DNA from: Diphasiastrum complanatum
Lineage: Eukaryota > Streptophyta > Lycopodiopsida > Lycopodiales > Lycopodiaceae
Assembly (NCBI GenBank): GCA_029204225.1
Contig: CM055095.1
Coordinates: 67,820,319-67,884,318 of the forward strand
Direction of reading: 5' to 3'
Length of the DNA stretch: 64,000 nt
Made by a program: the position numbers and the translations under genes. Below the pieces are notes generated by a model that saw only the letters and a list, made by a program, of their open reading frames with translations, had not been told where the DNA came from and ran no database searches. Shown one piece after another: positions 25,253-38,000 of this stretch (positions within the stretch are counted from its first letter, which is position 1; each line of letters starts with the position of its first letter).

Positions 25253-28184
25253 AAGAAAGTGAAATAAGATAGCAATGTAGTCTTGAATTCCAAGATCTTG
25301 AGGCTTGCTTCAAGCCATAGATGCTTCTTTGGAGATGGCATACTTTGTTCTCCATTCCATGCTTGATGAACCCTTGTGGCTGCTCCATATAGATATCTTC
25401 TTCCAAAAAACCATTCAAGAAAGCATTAGAGACATCCATTTGACATAGAATCCATCCAAAATGTGATGCAAGTGCAATGATTAGTCTTATTGTGACCATC
25501 TTGGCCACGGGTGCAAAAGTTTCCTCATAGTCTATCCCTCTCTCTTGAGCATAACCTTTTGCAACTAATCTTGCTTTATGTTTGTTAACACTCCCATTTG
25601 CATTCAACTTAAGCTTGAAGACCCACTTGCATCCTATTACATTCCTTTGAGGTCTCTCAACAAGCAACCAAGTTTCATTCTCAATCAAGGCATCATACTC
25701 ATCCAACATAGCTTTATACCATTCTTTGGAGTTCAATGCATCTTCGACATTAGACGGTTCTTCAAAACTAGATAAAGCATAAGAAGTGGATGAGATACCC
25801 TCAACTTGTTGTCCTTTGCCTTGATATGTGAGCCTTGATGGCTCCACTTTTGCCCTTGAAGATCTCCTTGGTGTGATACGTGGGTTTGGTGCTTGCTCCT
25901 CCATGAGCTCCTCCTCAAAACCAAGATCTTGCTCCTCGGCCATCTTCTTCTTGATTGTTGGAGCACTTGAGACTTCTTCAAGCATATGCATATGATGTTC
26001 ATCAAAGATGACATCCCTTGAAACAACAAATTTGTTCAAGGATGGGAGATAGACTTTGTAGCCCTTGCTTGAGCTTGCATATCCAAGCATGATCCCTCTT
26101 GTGGAAGATGGATCCTCCTTGGTTCTTGTTTCCAATGGCACATGCACATAACATATACACCCAAAAACTTTCAAGTGATTAAGATTGGGTTTCTTTCCAT
26201 ACAACATCTCATATGGAGTTTTGCCTTCAATTGCTTTGCAAGACACCCTATTCATCAAGTAGTTTGCACATACAAGAGACTCACCCCAAAAGGATTTGGG
26301 CAAACAAGCATCTAATCTTAAAGCCTTAGAACATTCACATAATGTTCTATTCCTTCTTTCAGCAACTCCATTTTGTTGAGGAGTGTAAGGACAAGAAGTC
26401 TCTTTCTTGATCCCTTTCTCCTCACAAAAGGCCTTGAACTCATTGGAGATGAATTCTCCACCATTGTCACTTCTAAGAATCTTGATGCTATGATTATGAT
26501 GCTTTTCCACAAACAACTTGAACTTTACAAAAGTATCAAATACTTGAGACTTGAAGGAAAGTAAGAACACCCAACAATATCTTGAGTAGTCATCAATGAA
26601 GGTTAAAAACATGGATGAACCTCCATTAGATTTGGTGCTAGCAATGTGCACATCCGAGTGTATGAGTTCAAGAGGATGAGATGACTTTGTGATGGAGTTA
26701 GGAAACACCTTCTTATGTGCCTTGGATAAGGCACAAGCTTCACAAACCTTGTCTTCCTTCCCAATAGACCTTGGTAGGCCTAAAGCATACTCCTCCTTGA
26801 TCATAGCCTCCATGGAACCCGAGTTGACATGTCCAAGTCTTTTGTGCCATAAAGTAAAGGTAGATATCTTGCTCTTCTTGGCCAACATGACAACATTAGT
26901 ATCCACAAATGCATCCAGCTTATAAAGTTTGCCAAGTCTAGTGCCCTTAGCCACTATCTTACCCTTCTTCTTGATGAAACATTCATTTGAAGCAAAGTCA
27001 ACATTGAAACCATTGTCTACCATTTGGCCAACACTTAGTAGATTCTTTGTTATTGTAGGAATGTACAAAACACCTTCTATGTTGATCTTTTTGGAAGATC
27101 CTAAGCAAAGGGGAATGCTACCAACTCCTTCAATCTTACAAGCTTCATCATTTGCTGTATAGATAGACTTTATAGGTCCATCATAAGATAAGAGAGAAGA
27201 GAAAAACTCCCTTTTACTAGTCATGTGTGAACTAGCACCCGAGTCAATCCACCAAGGATCTTCTCCTTTGAAGCTTGTTGAAGAAAATATGGACATCATG
27301 AGAGAGTCCTCATGTGAACTCTCCTCCTCCTCCTCTTTGCTCATGTTGGCTTGGCTTTGATCTTGCTTCCTCTTGAAGCATTCCGAGGCATAATGCCCCA
27401 TCTTGCTACAATAGTAGCACTTCACCTTTGATTTGTCCTTCTTGACTTTGGTGGTTGATGGAGATGCCTTTGGGGGTCCTTCTTGATCCTCAAACTTTGT
27501 AGACTTCTTGAATGTTGATCCTTTGCCTTTGGACTTGCCTTTGCCTTTGGTGAAGAGAGCTTGGTCATCTCCACCTTGGATGGAAAGCCTATCCATCCTC
27601 TCTTGCATTTGGCTCCTTCTTGATTCCTCGGCCATGAGCGTGCCTTGGAGTTCTTCAAGTATGGGTAGCTTACCCATAATTGCATATCCCTGAACCAAAT
27701 TGTCAAATTCAAAGCTTAGTCCATTCAATATGAGTTGAACAAGCTCTTCATCCTTGATAGGGTCACCTATAAAGGCTAGCTCTTTGTTCAATTCCTTTAC
27801 TCTTAGGACAAAAGTATGTGCACTCTCTCCTTTCTTTTGATAGCTTCTATAGATTTGATTCTTCAAAGCTAACATTCTAGTTTGGTTCTTGGATTCATAG
27901 ACCTTTTGCAAAGTCTCCCAAGCATCTTGAGCTGAAGTGCAATCTCCTACCTCTCTTAAGAGTTCATTTGCAACATTCATTTTTATGCAATGTAGTGCAA
28001 CATTGCACCTCTTGATGTATTTGGCTTTTTCTTGAGGATGAATAGGTTCACCCTCCTTACCATTTACAATTTCCATCAGATCTTGCATGATCATGATAGA
28101 TTCCATTCTAACTTTCCATATGGAATAGTTAGTTTTGTTGAGCCTTTCATTAGTATCCAAAAGATATGCATTTATAGATGCCAT
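25182..28184 (-). CDS. Copia gag-pol polyprotein, gag to RT (1000 codons open)
   Basis: One open frame. Residues 1-250 are a Copia gag (UBN2-like) with NYSIWKVRM. A CCHC zinc knuckle CYYCSKMGHYASEC lies near residue 255. The aspartic protease active site WIDSGASSHM is near 315. A GAG-pre-integrase domain with LWHKRLGHVN follows. The integrase core has HSDVH, RSDNGGEF and NGVAERRNRT as its D, D and E blocks. The RT begins with CKWVFKLK, KARLVAKGYAQ, DYEETFAPVAKM and MDVSNAFLNG, then YGLKQASRSW. The frame ends by frameshift just before YVDD. Start ATG at 28184 follows a leader of about 800 bp after the primer-binding site. Confidence 0.95.
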   Translation of the reverse strand: MASINAYLLDTNERLNKTNYSIWKVRMESIMIMQDLMEIVNGKEGEPIHPQEKAKYIKRCNVALHCIKMNVANELLREVGDCTSAQDAWETLQKVYESKNQTRMLALKNQIYRSYQKKGESAHTFVLRVKELNKELAFIGDPIKDEELVQLILNGLSFEFDNLVQGYAIMGKLPILEELQGTLMAEESRRSQMQERMDRLSIQGGDDQALFTKGKGKSKGKGSTFKKSTKFEDQEGPPKASPSTTKVKKDKSKVKCYYCSKMGHYASECFKRKQDQSQANMSKEEEEESSHEDSLMMSIFSSTSFKGEDPWWIDSGASSHMTSKREFFSSLLSYDGPIKSIYTANDEACKIEGVGSIPLCLGSSKKINIEGVLYIPTITKNLLSVGQMVDNGFNVDFASNECFIKKKGKIVAKGTRLGKLYKLDAFVDTNVVMLAKKSKISTFTLWHKRLGHVNSGSMEAMIKEEYALGLPRSIGKEDKVCEACALSKAHKKVFPNSITKSSHPLELIHSDVHIASTKSNGGSSMFLTFIDDYSRYCWVFLLSFKSQVFDTFVKFKLFVEKHHNHSIKILRSDNGGEFISNEFKAFCEEKGIKKETSCPYTPQQNGVAERRNRTLCECSKALRLDACLPKSFWGESLVCANYLMNRVSCKAIEGKTPYEMLYGKKPNLNHLKVFGCICYVHVPLETRTKEDPSSTRGIMLGYASSSKGYKVYLPSLNKFVVSRDVIFDEHHMHMLEEVSSAPTIKKKMAEEQDLGFEEELMEEQAPNPRITPRRSSRAKVEPSRLTYQGKGQQVEGISSTSYALSSFEEPSNVEDALNSKEWYKAMLDEYDALIENETWLLVERPQRNVIGCKWVFKLKLNANGSVNKHKARLVAKGYAQERGIDYEETFAPVAKMVTIRLIIALASHFGWILCQMDVSNAFLNGFLEEDIYMEQPQGFIKHGMENKVCHLQRSIYGLKQASRSWNSRLHCYLISLSFVQSEYDPTLYIKFDCTFTHLCR

Positions 28185-28977
28185 CTAGTCTCCTAATCAA
28201 GGACTTGACACAAATGAAGGTTACTTCTATTGATTTGATTGAAGGTCTACCTTATCCCACTTCTTAGGGACCTGAAAAGATCAGTAATAGACTTCCTATA
28301 AAGATCTAAGAATGATCTCTAACAAAATCAAATCATAGAATACTAGAAACAATGCACTTGCTTGATTGAAGTAGACAATACTAGTAGAATTGCCCCTCTT
28401 TCTATAAAGAACATTAAAGCTTCCAAATGATCTGATCAAGAGTGAATTTCAGCAACCTAATATACTTCCAAAATCACTTGTAAAAGATCTAAATGGAACT
28501 TAATGAGGATGCAACACAATCTACTATCCAATCACAAGCAAAAAATGATCAAAATTGATGAAAAATTGATCTAATTTGGTGCATAAGTCAAGAAATGGTT
28601 GGACTGAACCTAAATCACTTTAGGAGGTGCCTACTACACCTTAGAACAGCCTTGAAGAGTCCCCAAAACTCTGATCTTCCCTCTCCTTGAATGCTAGAAA
28701 GCCTTCTCTATGAAATCACCTCCAAAACTCGCTTAGAAATCAATGCTTGGAGCAAGCAAAACTTGCTATCTTGGTAATGTGAATTGAATTCAACTTTGCC
28801 TCTGGTTTTAGACACCTAAACACCTGCAAATGAAGTCACACAACACCAATCTCCAATGTATTTGACTCACTTTGAGTTCTAGAATCAATACTAGATGCTA
28901 AGATCCAATCTACACAAGATTTAGATCAAAAATTGTGATCAAATTGAATGAAAAACAAGGATTTAGCTCATTTCAGC

Positions 28978-28995
28978 CTTTAGGCTCTGATACCA
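28978..28995 (-). other. Primer-binding site (initiator Met-tRNA)
   Basis: TGGTATCAGAGCCTAAAG on the minus strand abuts the inner end of the 5' LTR. TGGTATCAGAGC is the standard Copia primer-binding sequence for tRNA-iMet. Confidence 0.93.
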
Positions 28996-29677
28996 TGTAA
29001 AAATTACAGCAAATAAGGATCCTAAAACACTTGAAATGATGAGGGAAACAATAGATTATGATTTCATAAGATTAGCACAAGTTGAACCATCAAAATCCAT
29101 CAAAAATCTATGCTTGAACCTCACTAAATGGCCCAAATCCTTGAAGAAGGCTTCACACGTGTGAAAGTACGGCCTCCCACAGTCTGAGTACTGTACACCA
29201 GACCTACATTCAATCCTATAATCATTAGTAATCACAAGTACTCAAACAATTATGAACATAGAGAGCAATTGCACCATTATGAGAGAAAAATCATGAAATT
29301 GCTTGATTAATTTTGGTGAGATATCATCACCTATATATACATGATCCATCACGGTTTTGGGCAGGTATGAGTAGCCCTAAACCTATCCCTAATGCTAATT
29401 TTGGTGGATCTTTCATCCCTACCAAGTTAGGGTTGGAATCTTGGAGATCCCTCAACAATGCAAAAATTACCAAAAATAGCTCCTATTTTTTCTCCCTTGT
29501 ATCTAAGCATAATTTGGACTCATTCCAAAGGTTCTAACACTTAGGTCTACTTGAGAACATCCTTATGAATGGAATCCTATGCTATTTGGCACGTGTGACA
29601 AGCCACATCATGACCATCTAACTATTTACAAGTCATATGACCAAAACTAGTCAAGCTAGAATTGTGAATTTTTAACA
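28996..29677 (-). repeat. 5' LTR of the young Copia element
   Basis: Same length as the 3' LTR and identical to it except for one C/T difference within CTGAGTA(C/T)TGTACACC. Confidence 0.95.
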
Positions 29678-29682
29678 TGCCC

Positions 29683-30276
29683 TAATGTAGAGCCTCTTAG
29701 AGAGCAGGGAATTAAGGGCCATAATGCTTGGACAATTGTTTGGGCATGACATTATGGCCTAGGCAAGGCAGCTTTATGGTGGGTAAAGGCCTCGGGCAAG
29801 GCTTTATGCGACCTTGGGCAGCTAGTCTCATGAGACATAAAGTCCCTATACTTAAATGTGATGTTCTCAAAAATTAGAACTTCTTCATCATGCTGAGCAA
29901 AAGTAGACTACCTTGTGTATTCACGACATGATGCAACTCATTGATTACACCATACCATCACACGGGCAATTAAAAAATTGAGACAAAAGAGTTATAGGAA
30001 ATTTGGGGCATGGGCCCCTTACATAGAAGAAAGGGACGGGTGCAGGTGTAGACTCTAAAAACGCAATATCTTTGGTGGTGAAGGCTTGGGTAATAATATA
30101 TGCGAATTTTATTGTGCGGTTGCCACGCACAATACACTTAAATCACGACTCGGTCCTAATACTTCAATCGTGACAGCCTGTTTCATTCACGACTTCGAAC
30201 GAGTTTAAACGAAAACAAACTAAAAATGAACGAAAACTTGTGACGGGTGCTCGCTATCGGACACGGCCCTGTCGAG
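29683..30276. other. No gene recognised
   Basis: Right flank of the Copia insertion. For about 66 bp the frame that enters the element from 23420-23529 continues open, then it stops. Nothing else is recognised. Confidence 0.35.
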
Positions 30277-30432
30277 ATGGCTCCCGGTAACAGTTCAACA
30301 GCGAAGAATGAGCTCGAATCAAGGGAAGGAAAGGCAATAATTATAGTAAATCACGGATCCAAGATTATAACAGGTTCGGTGTTATATTTAATCCTCATAT
30401 TATTGAGCAGTGTTGATGTTTTGGCTAGCTAA
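30277..30432 (+). CDS. Possible small membrane protein, 51 residues (hypothetical)
   Basis: ATG at 30277 in a fair context (GTCGAGATGGC) opens a short protein with a charged N-terminus (MAPGNSSTAKNELESREGK) and one hydrophobic segment near its end (SVLYLILILLSSVDVL). An AATAAA at about 30532 follows and an intron-like TTGCAG lies at 30464-30469. The local GC content is higher than in neighbouring DNA. I do not recognise it. It may equally be 5' UTR sequence of the DUF707 gene. Confidence 0.2.
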   Translation: MAPGNSSTAKNELESREGKAIIIVNHGSKIITGSVLYLILILLSSVDVLAS

Positions 30433-32082
30433 GGGTTAATATAATTGGTCTGTTATGTGTCATTGCAGGCATGCAGCAAAGATGTAGGTAGCTTCATGAT
30501 CCTTGTTCCAGAAATGAATCCTTGATTTTTCAAATAAAGAACTGCAAATTTCGCATTTGTGTTGTATTTTTTATGGCTTTTACATGATGGATCTGAAGGA
30601 AAATTACGATATCGGAATTATTATTATTATAGTTCTTGGACTTATTATCGGTCATTTCGAGGCGGCATCGTTTCAGCTCCCTTGTAACGCCATATTGTCA
30701 ACCGTTGGTGGACGATCGTGATTGTAATTTCTTGAGTATATTAGACATTTTTTCTTATGAGTTTTATTTCTGCGTAATTCCTGACGTTTGTTCAGGTTTA
30801 ATGTACACTGTTTCATCTACTCATTTATTGAAATACATAGTGCGATCATTGCGATGTTATGTTTTGAATTTAGCTATACTTAAACTTATAAAATCGAGTT
30901 TATTTGGAGGAAGTTTCGACATAGAAATGACCCGGATCTTGATTGCCAGGCAGAAATGGCCCGGTGTTTATTTCTTGTGATCATATTGTTAAAATTCCTG
31001 CGTTTCTGTGTTGCTGATCAGCCTATTCATGCTTACAGGCCGTTTCTTTTTTCATTATAACAGTTCTGGTGATAAAATCCCGTTCTTACATAGCACGGGT
31101 GTCAGGAATCTTGCCGATTCAAGGAAGCTAAATAAAGCTCCAATTTGGAACGTTCAAGCGATGTTCAGGCTGTATTTCACATGCTTCACGGTACAGATAT
31201 AAACAAGCTGCTGGATATGTTTGGCTCGTGATGTTGGAGAGGTACTCATGGTACGTATGGATCATACGAGCAGAGATTACTCACTTCGCAGCACACTAAT
31301 TAGAGCAAATAATTGACGAGAGCAGGAAAATAGATTTGATTGTGTCTGACTAGGGAGTACGGCTGAAACTGAGGCGGAAGCTTGTTGCAATGAGTATCTT
31401 TGATATTTTCAACTTCAAGGCAAATTCAACCTTTTCTATAGAGCTTAAGATGTTCCTGGTTAGCCCGTGGTGTTGTCACCTCCGTATTCTGCTTTAAGCT
31501 GCTTGAACTTAGTGGCAATTTTTGAGAAAGCTGCTTTTTTTGGGCTGGTTTCCGTAACTTTTATCATAGTTAGATCATGTTAAACTTCCACAAGGGCTAC
31601 TTATCTTTTACATCAATTGTATGATACATCGCTACTTTAGGGAAAGTTTGAATGGTACTTTATTTCTGCAGTGATTTGGAACTTTTCTGGAGAATTTTGG
31701 ATTTGTATGTGCTCCCTTTATGCTACGCGCTAAGTCCGGTTTAAAGTATCGCATGGTTTATTCCCATTAATACCGAATTCCAATCAATCAAATGGATGTT
31801 TGAACTTTTATAATATTAACAGGAGATCCAAACCTAGTATATTAAATCTTATTGTGTTAAGTAGATCATCTTCGAAGTTCGTACGACCAGAGCATCTGCT
31901 GGCGCCATCCTGCTCTTTTCTCTATTCATCGGACATCCACTACCATAATTGACAAAGTCTCAGGTAAACACTTCAGTGTTTCAGTCATTGGAGACAAAAA
32001 AATTGCTGGAGACAGCTAGATCAATTATTCCTAGCTTAGTTGAAGCAAGCAGCTACCATGGTTTTCGTACACTTTACTATTG
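30433..32082 (+). other. No gene recognised; probable upstream region of the DUF707 gene
   Basis: Open frames at 30636-30980 and 31008-31202 have no known motif and no start or splice evidence. No LTR or repeat pairs were noted. Confidence 0.3.
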
Positions 32083-35000
32083 ATGAAGGAATCAGCTGTC
32101 AAAGGTAAGATTTTAATACTACTAGCTTGCTCTCAAAAGTATCCCAAGGTCAGACCTAATGGACCCCCAATAGTGACGTGTTTCTCTCCTCGAGGTCATG
32201 AGTTCTGCGGCAAGTACCTGCACAAGGACATCCATCCAAGGCCGTTTGTGCATTCAACAACGCTGTAGGTGTTATCAGAGTCTGATTTCAGACATGGGGG
32301 GGCCATCCAAGAGAGAAACTATCAGGCCAGTTTCTGCATCAAACAATACTCTAGCTCTGATCAAAGTCTCATTTCAGGAGAAGCGGGGTGAGTCCATTTC
32401 AAACAATTGACCTATTCTCCTCACTTGCCCTCACATTTACAGTTGTTTATGGCTTTCACACATTGGCAAATTGATGGAGGGAAGTGCTAGTGTCCTCGAC
32501 GTGAATTTGGATCATGTTGTATGGTGCTACCTGCGGTAAGTTCCACCTTCTGTGAAAGGTGGGTAGGCCACTACTAGTGGCCTTAACCTATCCATCCTGC
32601 CCTCTCTTCAAATCTGATCTATTCGAGCATGACTGTAATTAATGTCCAACCTGCACACTCTAGTCTAGACTTACAACAGCCAGCGATTAAAACATAATTA
32701 TGAATTTGGATTACGGAGTCAGCAGGGATATTGAGTAGGCATTGGATCACAGGAGAACCCTGAGCTTTATGATTTGGATCTTAGAAGTCTGAAAGAAATT
32801 ATAAAACTGATGAACGCCACTAGAAGCTCAATTTTGCAAATTGTGTTAACTTCTTCCCAAGTATTTGACAGAAAAAAAGCTCGACATATTCGTTTGGAAT
32901 CAGATGTGTGTGGAAGCACCCATGGAGGCAAAGCCACTGCCAACATTTGTTGTAGCAAAACTGAAAAGTCGAATTATCACATAAACAATAACCATTTGTG
33001 TAATGAGTACCGCTTGGTAAAACTGTGAATCGTTTAAGCTTAATAAGGAAGACTTTAACACTTACACGTGTGATCTATTTTATTTCTAGGTCGCAGTTCT
33101 AGTTTTGCAAGGTCATTCTGAAAGACCTGTTTCTACATATTTTGTAAATGTTCTAAGAATCTGGACTTAACTGGTGCTATGACATCTTCGTGATCTCCTC
33201 TACCGCATGCCATACGCTAGCTGGGGCCCATGTACCAGTAACGCTCTCATGATTGCATCTTCATTTGGACTGCATTACCACATTTGCTGTTTAAACTTTT
33301 GAGCCCAGAACTTCTGTGCTGAGAGAAACTAGCGCACTTTTTATCGTCCAGTCACGTTAACTCTCTATACATATAGTTATCGTGATCCAGTCACGTTAGC
33401 CCTCTATACATTTAGTTAGGTGTCCCTTTCTAGTCTTTTTAATCTTGAATTCCTCAGAGGTGATTTTTGGGTTTGTTTGCTTCTACTATCAAGAACTAGA
33501 TTTTGTTTTATGCCTAGCAACAAGAATTTTATTGCATGCCACGTTCAGGCTCAGTAGTCCTGTTTCTTAGGAGTGTTTTCTGAGTGACATCAAGAGCTTT
33601 AGAGATATTTGATTTTCGCAAAATACGTGAGAAGTCTGAACAGGATATTTCAAGATGGCGTACACCTGTATTGGCAAAATCAACTCTATGGGGGGTGGTC
33701 TTCACAGCATTGACATTTCTGCTCTCTATTATTGTCATCAATGACCAGTACGCAAAAGTACGACCTGCTGCACTTTCTTTCTTCAGAATAAATTGTTGAG
33801 TTCTGATTCACATTTCTGAATTTTTTTTCTGAAGCAAAGTTGTCATAATAAAATAATATGCTGAACAAGTTGTATTTTACCGTAGTTCCTGCTTACCAGA
33901 TCTGCATCATGTTTGCATCTCATTCTAATTTTTTGAAATTCCTATACTGAACTGCAGTCAAGTGGCAGATTGACGATTTCTATAACCCAACAGCAGCAGT
34001 TACATCCTTCAACCTGCAAGGTGAGCCACCCTACCCTGTCTTTCCCCAGTTACTTATGATCCTCATAATGACTTTGCAGCTCTTAACCCTTTCACACTTT
34101 TTTGTAGGATGGCCACATACAAGGAATGTTGGGCAGAACATACTCTTCAAACCTGACTGAACTTATTTTGCAGAATGAAACATTACCCAGAGGGATCGTG
34201 CAAAACACTTCTGATTTACAGCTAAGGGTATTGGGTGAAAGAGCAAATGTGAGCGTACCTTCTAGTTTTCCTGAAAAAAAACTCATGAATTTCTGAATCG
34301 TGGATTTCCTGCTGTACCAGGGGTTTAATTCTGTATTGTTCTATTTAGAAGTATAGCAGAGCCGCCAACTATCATTATAGCATGGTAGTTACTTACATAC
34401 TAATCAGGCAGTTTGTATTTGATGGTGAAGATTTTGATCAGAGCATTTTCATACACATTAAGTGGACATTTGTTGAAAAGTTCTATGTTCTGAATGCATA
34501 AATGAGATATCTAGTTGAGGTTGGTTTGGACATCCCTGAATCCTATTGAGCATCACATTCATACATTATTCTTAAGCGGGCAGATTTTTAAGATCCCCAA
34601 ACTGACAGTTGCTAAAGACTATCAAGAACAACCTTCATTGTCAAAATTTAATCTCCTAAAACAATGTTACAAGTGACAGCAACTCCAAATATACTTAGAG
34701 AAAGTGCCATGAATATTCCATGATTTGATTCTTTTGTAGTATTGTAAAATGGTTACAACATTGCACGAATAAGTGGGAGACTAGATTTCTAAGCTACATA
34801 CCTGTACCTTGTATTGTCTTCGCTAGAGAAACAGCAGAAAAAAAGTGCAAACACAGAGACTAGCACACAGAGTTGTTGTTTCACAATCTTCGTCATTTAT
34901 CAAATCAACAATAGATTTCCTTTGTGCTTATCATCACTCTATGCATGACGAAGTTGATGGTGTAAGATTCTGTGGTTATACTTCATAGGGTTGAAAATTG

Positions 35001-38000
35001 CACATCTCCTTTGTTATGTCAAGTGTTATCCTAGACATAACATCGATACATATTCTTTTCTGCTTATCATCCCACTGCCCACATGCACATTCTCAAGGTC
35101 TCTTGCTTCCTATTAGGCCACGACAGATTTCACATTAGCTTCTCTAAAAAAAAGCTGGGATCTATGGAATTTAAACTCAATTGATTGGAAAATAGTATTA
35201 TTGAGGGATCTTCAAAGAGGAATGCTCGTCTAGCTTTTTCGATAACGATGGCTAGGTATGCTTAGATTGCTACTTCCATGATAGGTATGCTTAGATTGCT
35301 ACTTCCATGATAGGTATGCTTAGATTGCTACTTCTATTTCGATGCTCTTGCTCATGTTACAACTATTGTAGTTACTCCTCCTATGGCTTTTGGGATGTCT
35401 CTTGTCCGAAATTTTCGGGATAAGGTGAAACTTATTGTATACTTCAGCTCATTGGTGGATATCAATAAATGGCTAAGTTTGAGACTCACTTTTGTTTGTA
35501 CCTGAAAAGGGAGGATCAGAAGGTTCAATTGGCAATGCTTCATATTGAGGTTAAACTCTCTACTTGGAGGTGAACTTTCTCACAAGATGAGACAAACGAT
35601 TGTTTTCATTCTTGACTACATATCCGTTGAGAAGCTATGATTGTTTTATAGTGGATTTTACAATATTGCAATGGCTTTGGTGACTTTGTAGTCTTTGTAT
35701 CCTCCACATGTATAAATGTGGCGTAATAAACGTTTCATTGTTTGCACATGATGTTGGTATCAATCTCTACCATGCAAGCATTAGGCCCATACCTAGTGTC
35801 ATGCTTACATAAAATTCTGAAATTTTCCTAGAACATTCTTTTAGTATGTTTCTTACTACAAAATATATCTGCTACGAAATGAGAATTCTAGAAGTATCTA
35901 GAGGACCTAAAAGAAGCTACCAAAATATAGATAGCACCATACTGCTGCAGCACCAGATTAGTGTAACCACACCAAACTATATGAAGTGGCCATGAAAGTC
36001 ATAGCAACTAAGCATGCCTCATATCAGTAGGTAGTGGTGGAGCAAAAAATGTACACATGCCCAAAAAAATTTGCAAGGACCAAGAATGTGTAGAACATGC
36101 CATCCACGCATTCCAATCTAGTCAAATAAACCAGGAATCCTAAGCATTGGTGACATTAACGTGTGGATATGCAGGTCTATCACAATCCCAAGCAACCCAT
36201 AAGTCCTACAAATGTGAACCATTCACAAGAACTGGATTAAGTGCATCCCATAAGAGATATCTAGACTAGGGGTGACATACAGTACGAATAGAATCTAGCT
36301 CCACAATCACAGCAGTACCACAAAAAGTATCATAGCAATGTAGAGCATATGTAATTATGCCATGATGACAAAAAGAAGCATAATGCAATAGAAAAAACTG
36401 TAGAACTAGTAGGTCACCAGCATGAATACCCATCATTATAACAAGGGGACTAGTTCATACTATCTGATCCTGAAATTGTTTGGCATGTACATAATATGGC
36501 TGATTGAACTCTACATGTGGCTCATCCTAAGGATCTCAAAGCCCATCTATAGCATCCAGAATGATAACAATAACTAATAAAGAGTAATGAAATGATGTAC
36601 CTAAGTATACTCGATTTTGAGTGATAGAACCAGTAGGAGAATGAAAATGGTCCTCAAACCCATCCATATATGTCATGCCTGCCACAACTAGAACATCAGG
36701 TGTACTAGTTAGAATCTCCACAACAACTGGAACATTAGGTGTACAGCTAGAACTTTTGCTGCAATTAGAATCTCTACAACATCTAGATAGTGTATGAGAA
36801 TCGTCTCTCCATTATTGTGTGACCCATGACATCTATCCACATTATTTGAATATCACGTGGCACATGCCATGTATTCTAATTAGCTACTATTTTTGGAATA
36901 TTCTGAGAATCATCTAGTTGTGGATCCATAGCAGTAATAAGATTGTGTACAAAGTGCAATAATACAAATAGTGATAACGTCATCCATATATGGTGGAAGA
37001 AGAAGGAGAGTGGAGGGGGGAATGATGGAGGGAGGAGAAATTATTTTCACCAGCTAGTTATCGATAGGAAAGTCCTCTAATATCATATTATGAACTTTCA
37101 CATATATTGGGATCGAATGTTCAATGAAGTATAAAAACAACGAACAACATCCAAATAGCATTCTCCAACTAAGAATTTTTAATGAGCATTGATGGATGCT
37201 GATAGCTCAGAGACATTTCCATCTAAGTTCAATAAATTTAGAGCTCCTATACAAGATGCTCCGGAGTCCGAGAAATGGTAATTTCTTGCCCTTATTTTCA
37301 TGAATATGGCAATGTGTAGAAGGTTTTAAAGGTGACCTCCTGTAGGGCAGCCAATTCAGGCAAAAACAGTCTTATCCAATCTAAAATAGTCTTATTCAAA
37401 GTAAAGAGAACTCTAAACTTAACAAAATAATATCATAAAATAGTGGTGAGTGCCAGAAGTACGCAGGTACTCAAAAAGCTACTTATAGAATTGTACTTAG
37501 AGAAGTATGAACTAAGTGTCCATAACAGGATAAATATATGATTAACATTTCATTATGTGTTGATCTCATATAATGGCATATCTGTGATGTATTTTCATAA
37601 TTGTGAGTGACCCCATTTCATGTGCTTTATGTATATGAACTGCTACAACCTATAACTATCAATTCACATCATTTATGCTGAAATGCACATTCCAAGAATC
37701 CATGAAGAGAAACTTTGTGTACTTGAGGGTACAACCGTATAAGAGTTTAAAGTTGAAGAAAAATTGACATCATCACGCTTTTATGATCATTTTACAATTG
37801 TGAGAAATCTTGGAGAATTGGCATATCAGTTGGAATTGCCTACTTTGACAAAGATGCATAGTGTCCACATCAGTTTGCATTAAGCTTGCTGTGACAAAAG
37901 GTGTTAATTTGGTAAACTTTGATGTAGGAAATATGGTCCTTGAACTAGAGTTCATATTACATAATTGAATTTTAATTAAGGAAGTGTAAAGTGGAAAGAA

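Larger units (their letters stand above)
23530..29677 (-). mobile_element. Complete young Ty1/Copia retrotransposon, 6148 bp
   Basis: Two 682-bp LTRs (23530-24211 and 28996-29677) flank an internal region with a primer-binding site, gag, protease, integrase, RT, RNase H and a polypurine tract in Copia order, on the minus strand. The target duplication TGCCC is exact (23525-23529 and 29678-29682). By direct reading the LTRs differ at one position only (near 23726 / 29192), which indicates a very recent insertion. Even so, the polyprotein frame is broken twice in RT/RNase H, so this copy should not encode a full polyprotein unless those are sequence errors. Confidence 0.97.

Noticed and set aside
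33584-33799. Apparent start of the DUF707 protein at 33584
   Set aside because: The codon there is GTG straight after an in-frame TGA. A splice acceptor AG at 33583-33584 makes this an internal exon.
35440-35600. Gypsy-gag-like translation in a DUF707 intron
   Set aside because: Only a few scattered residues fit and the frame breaks at once.
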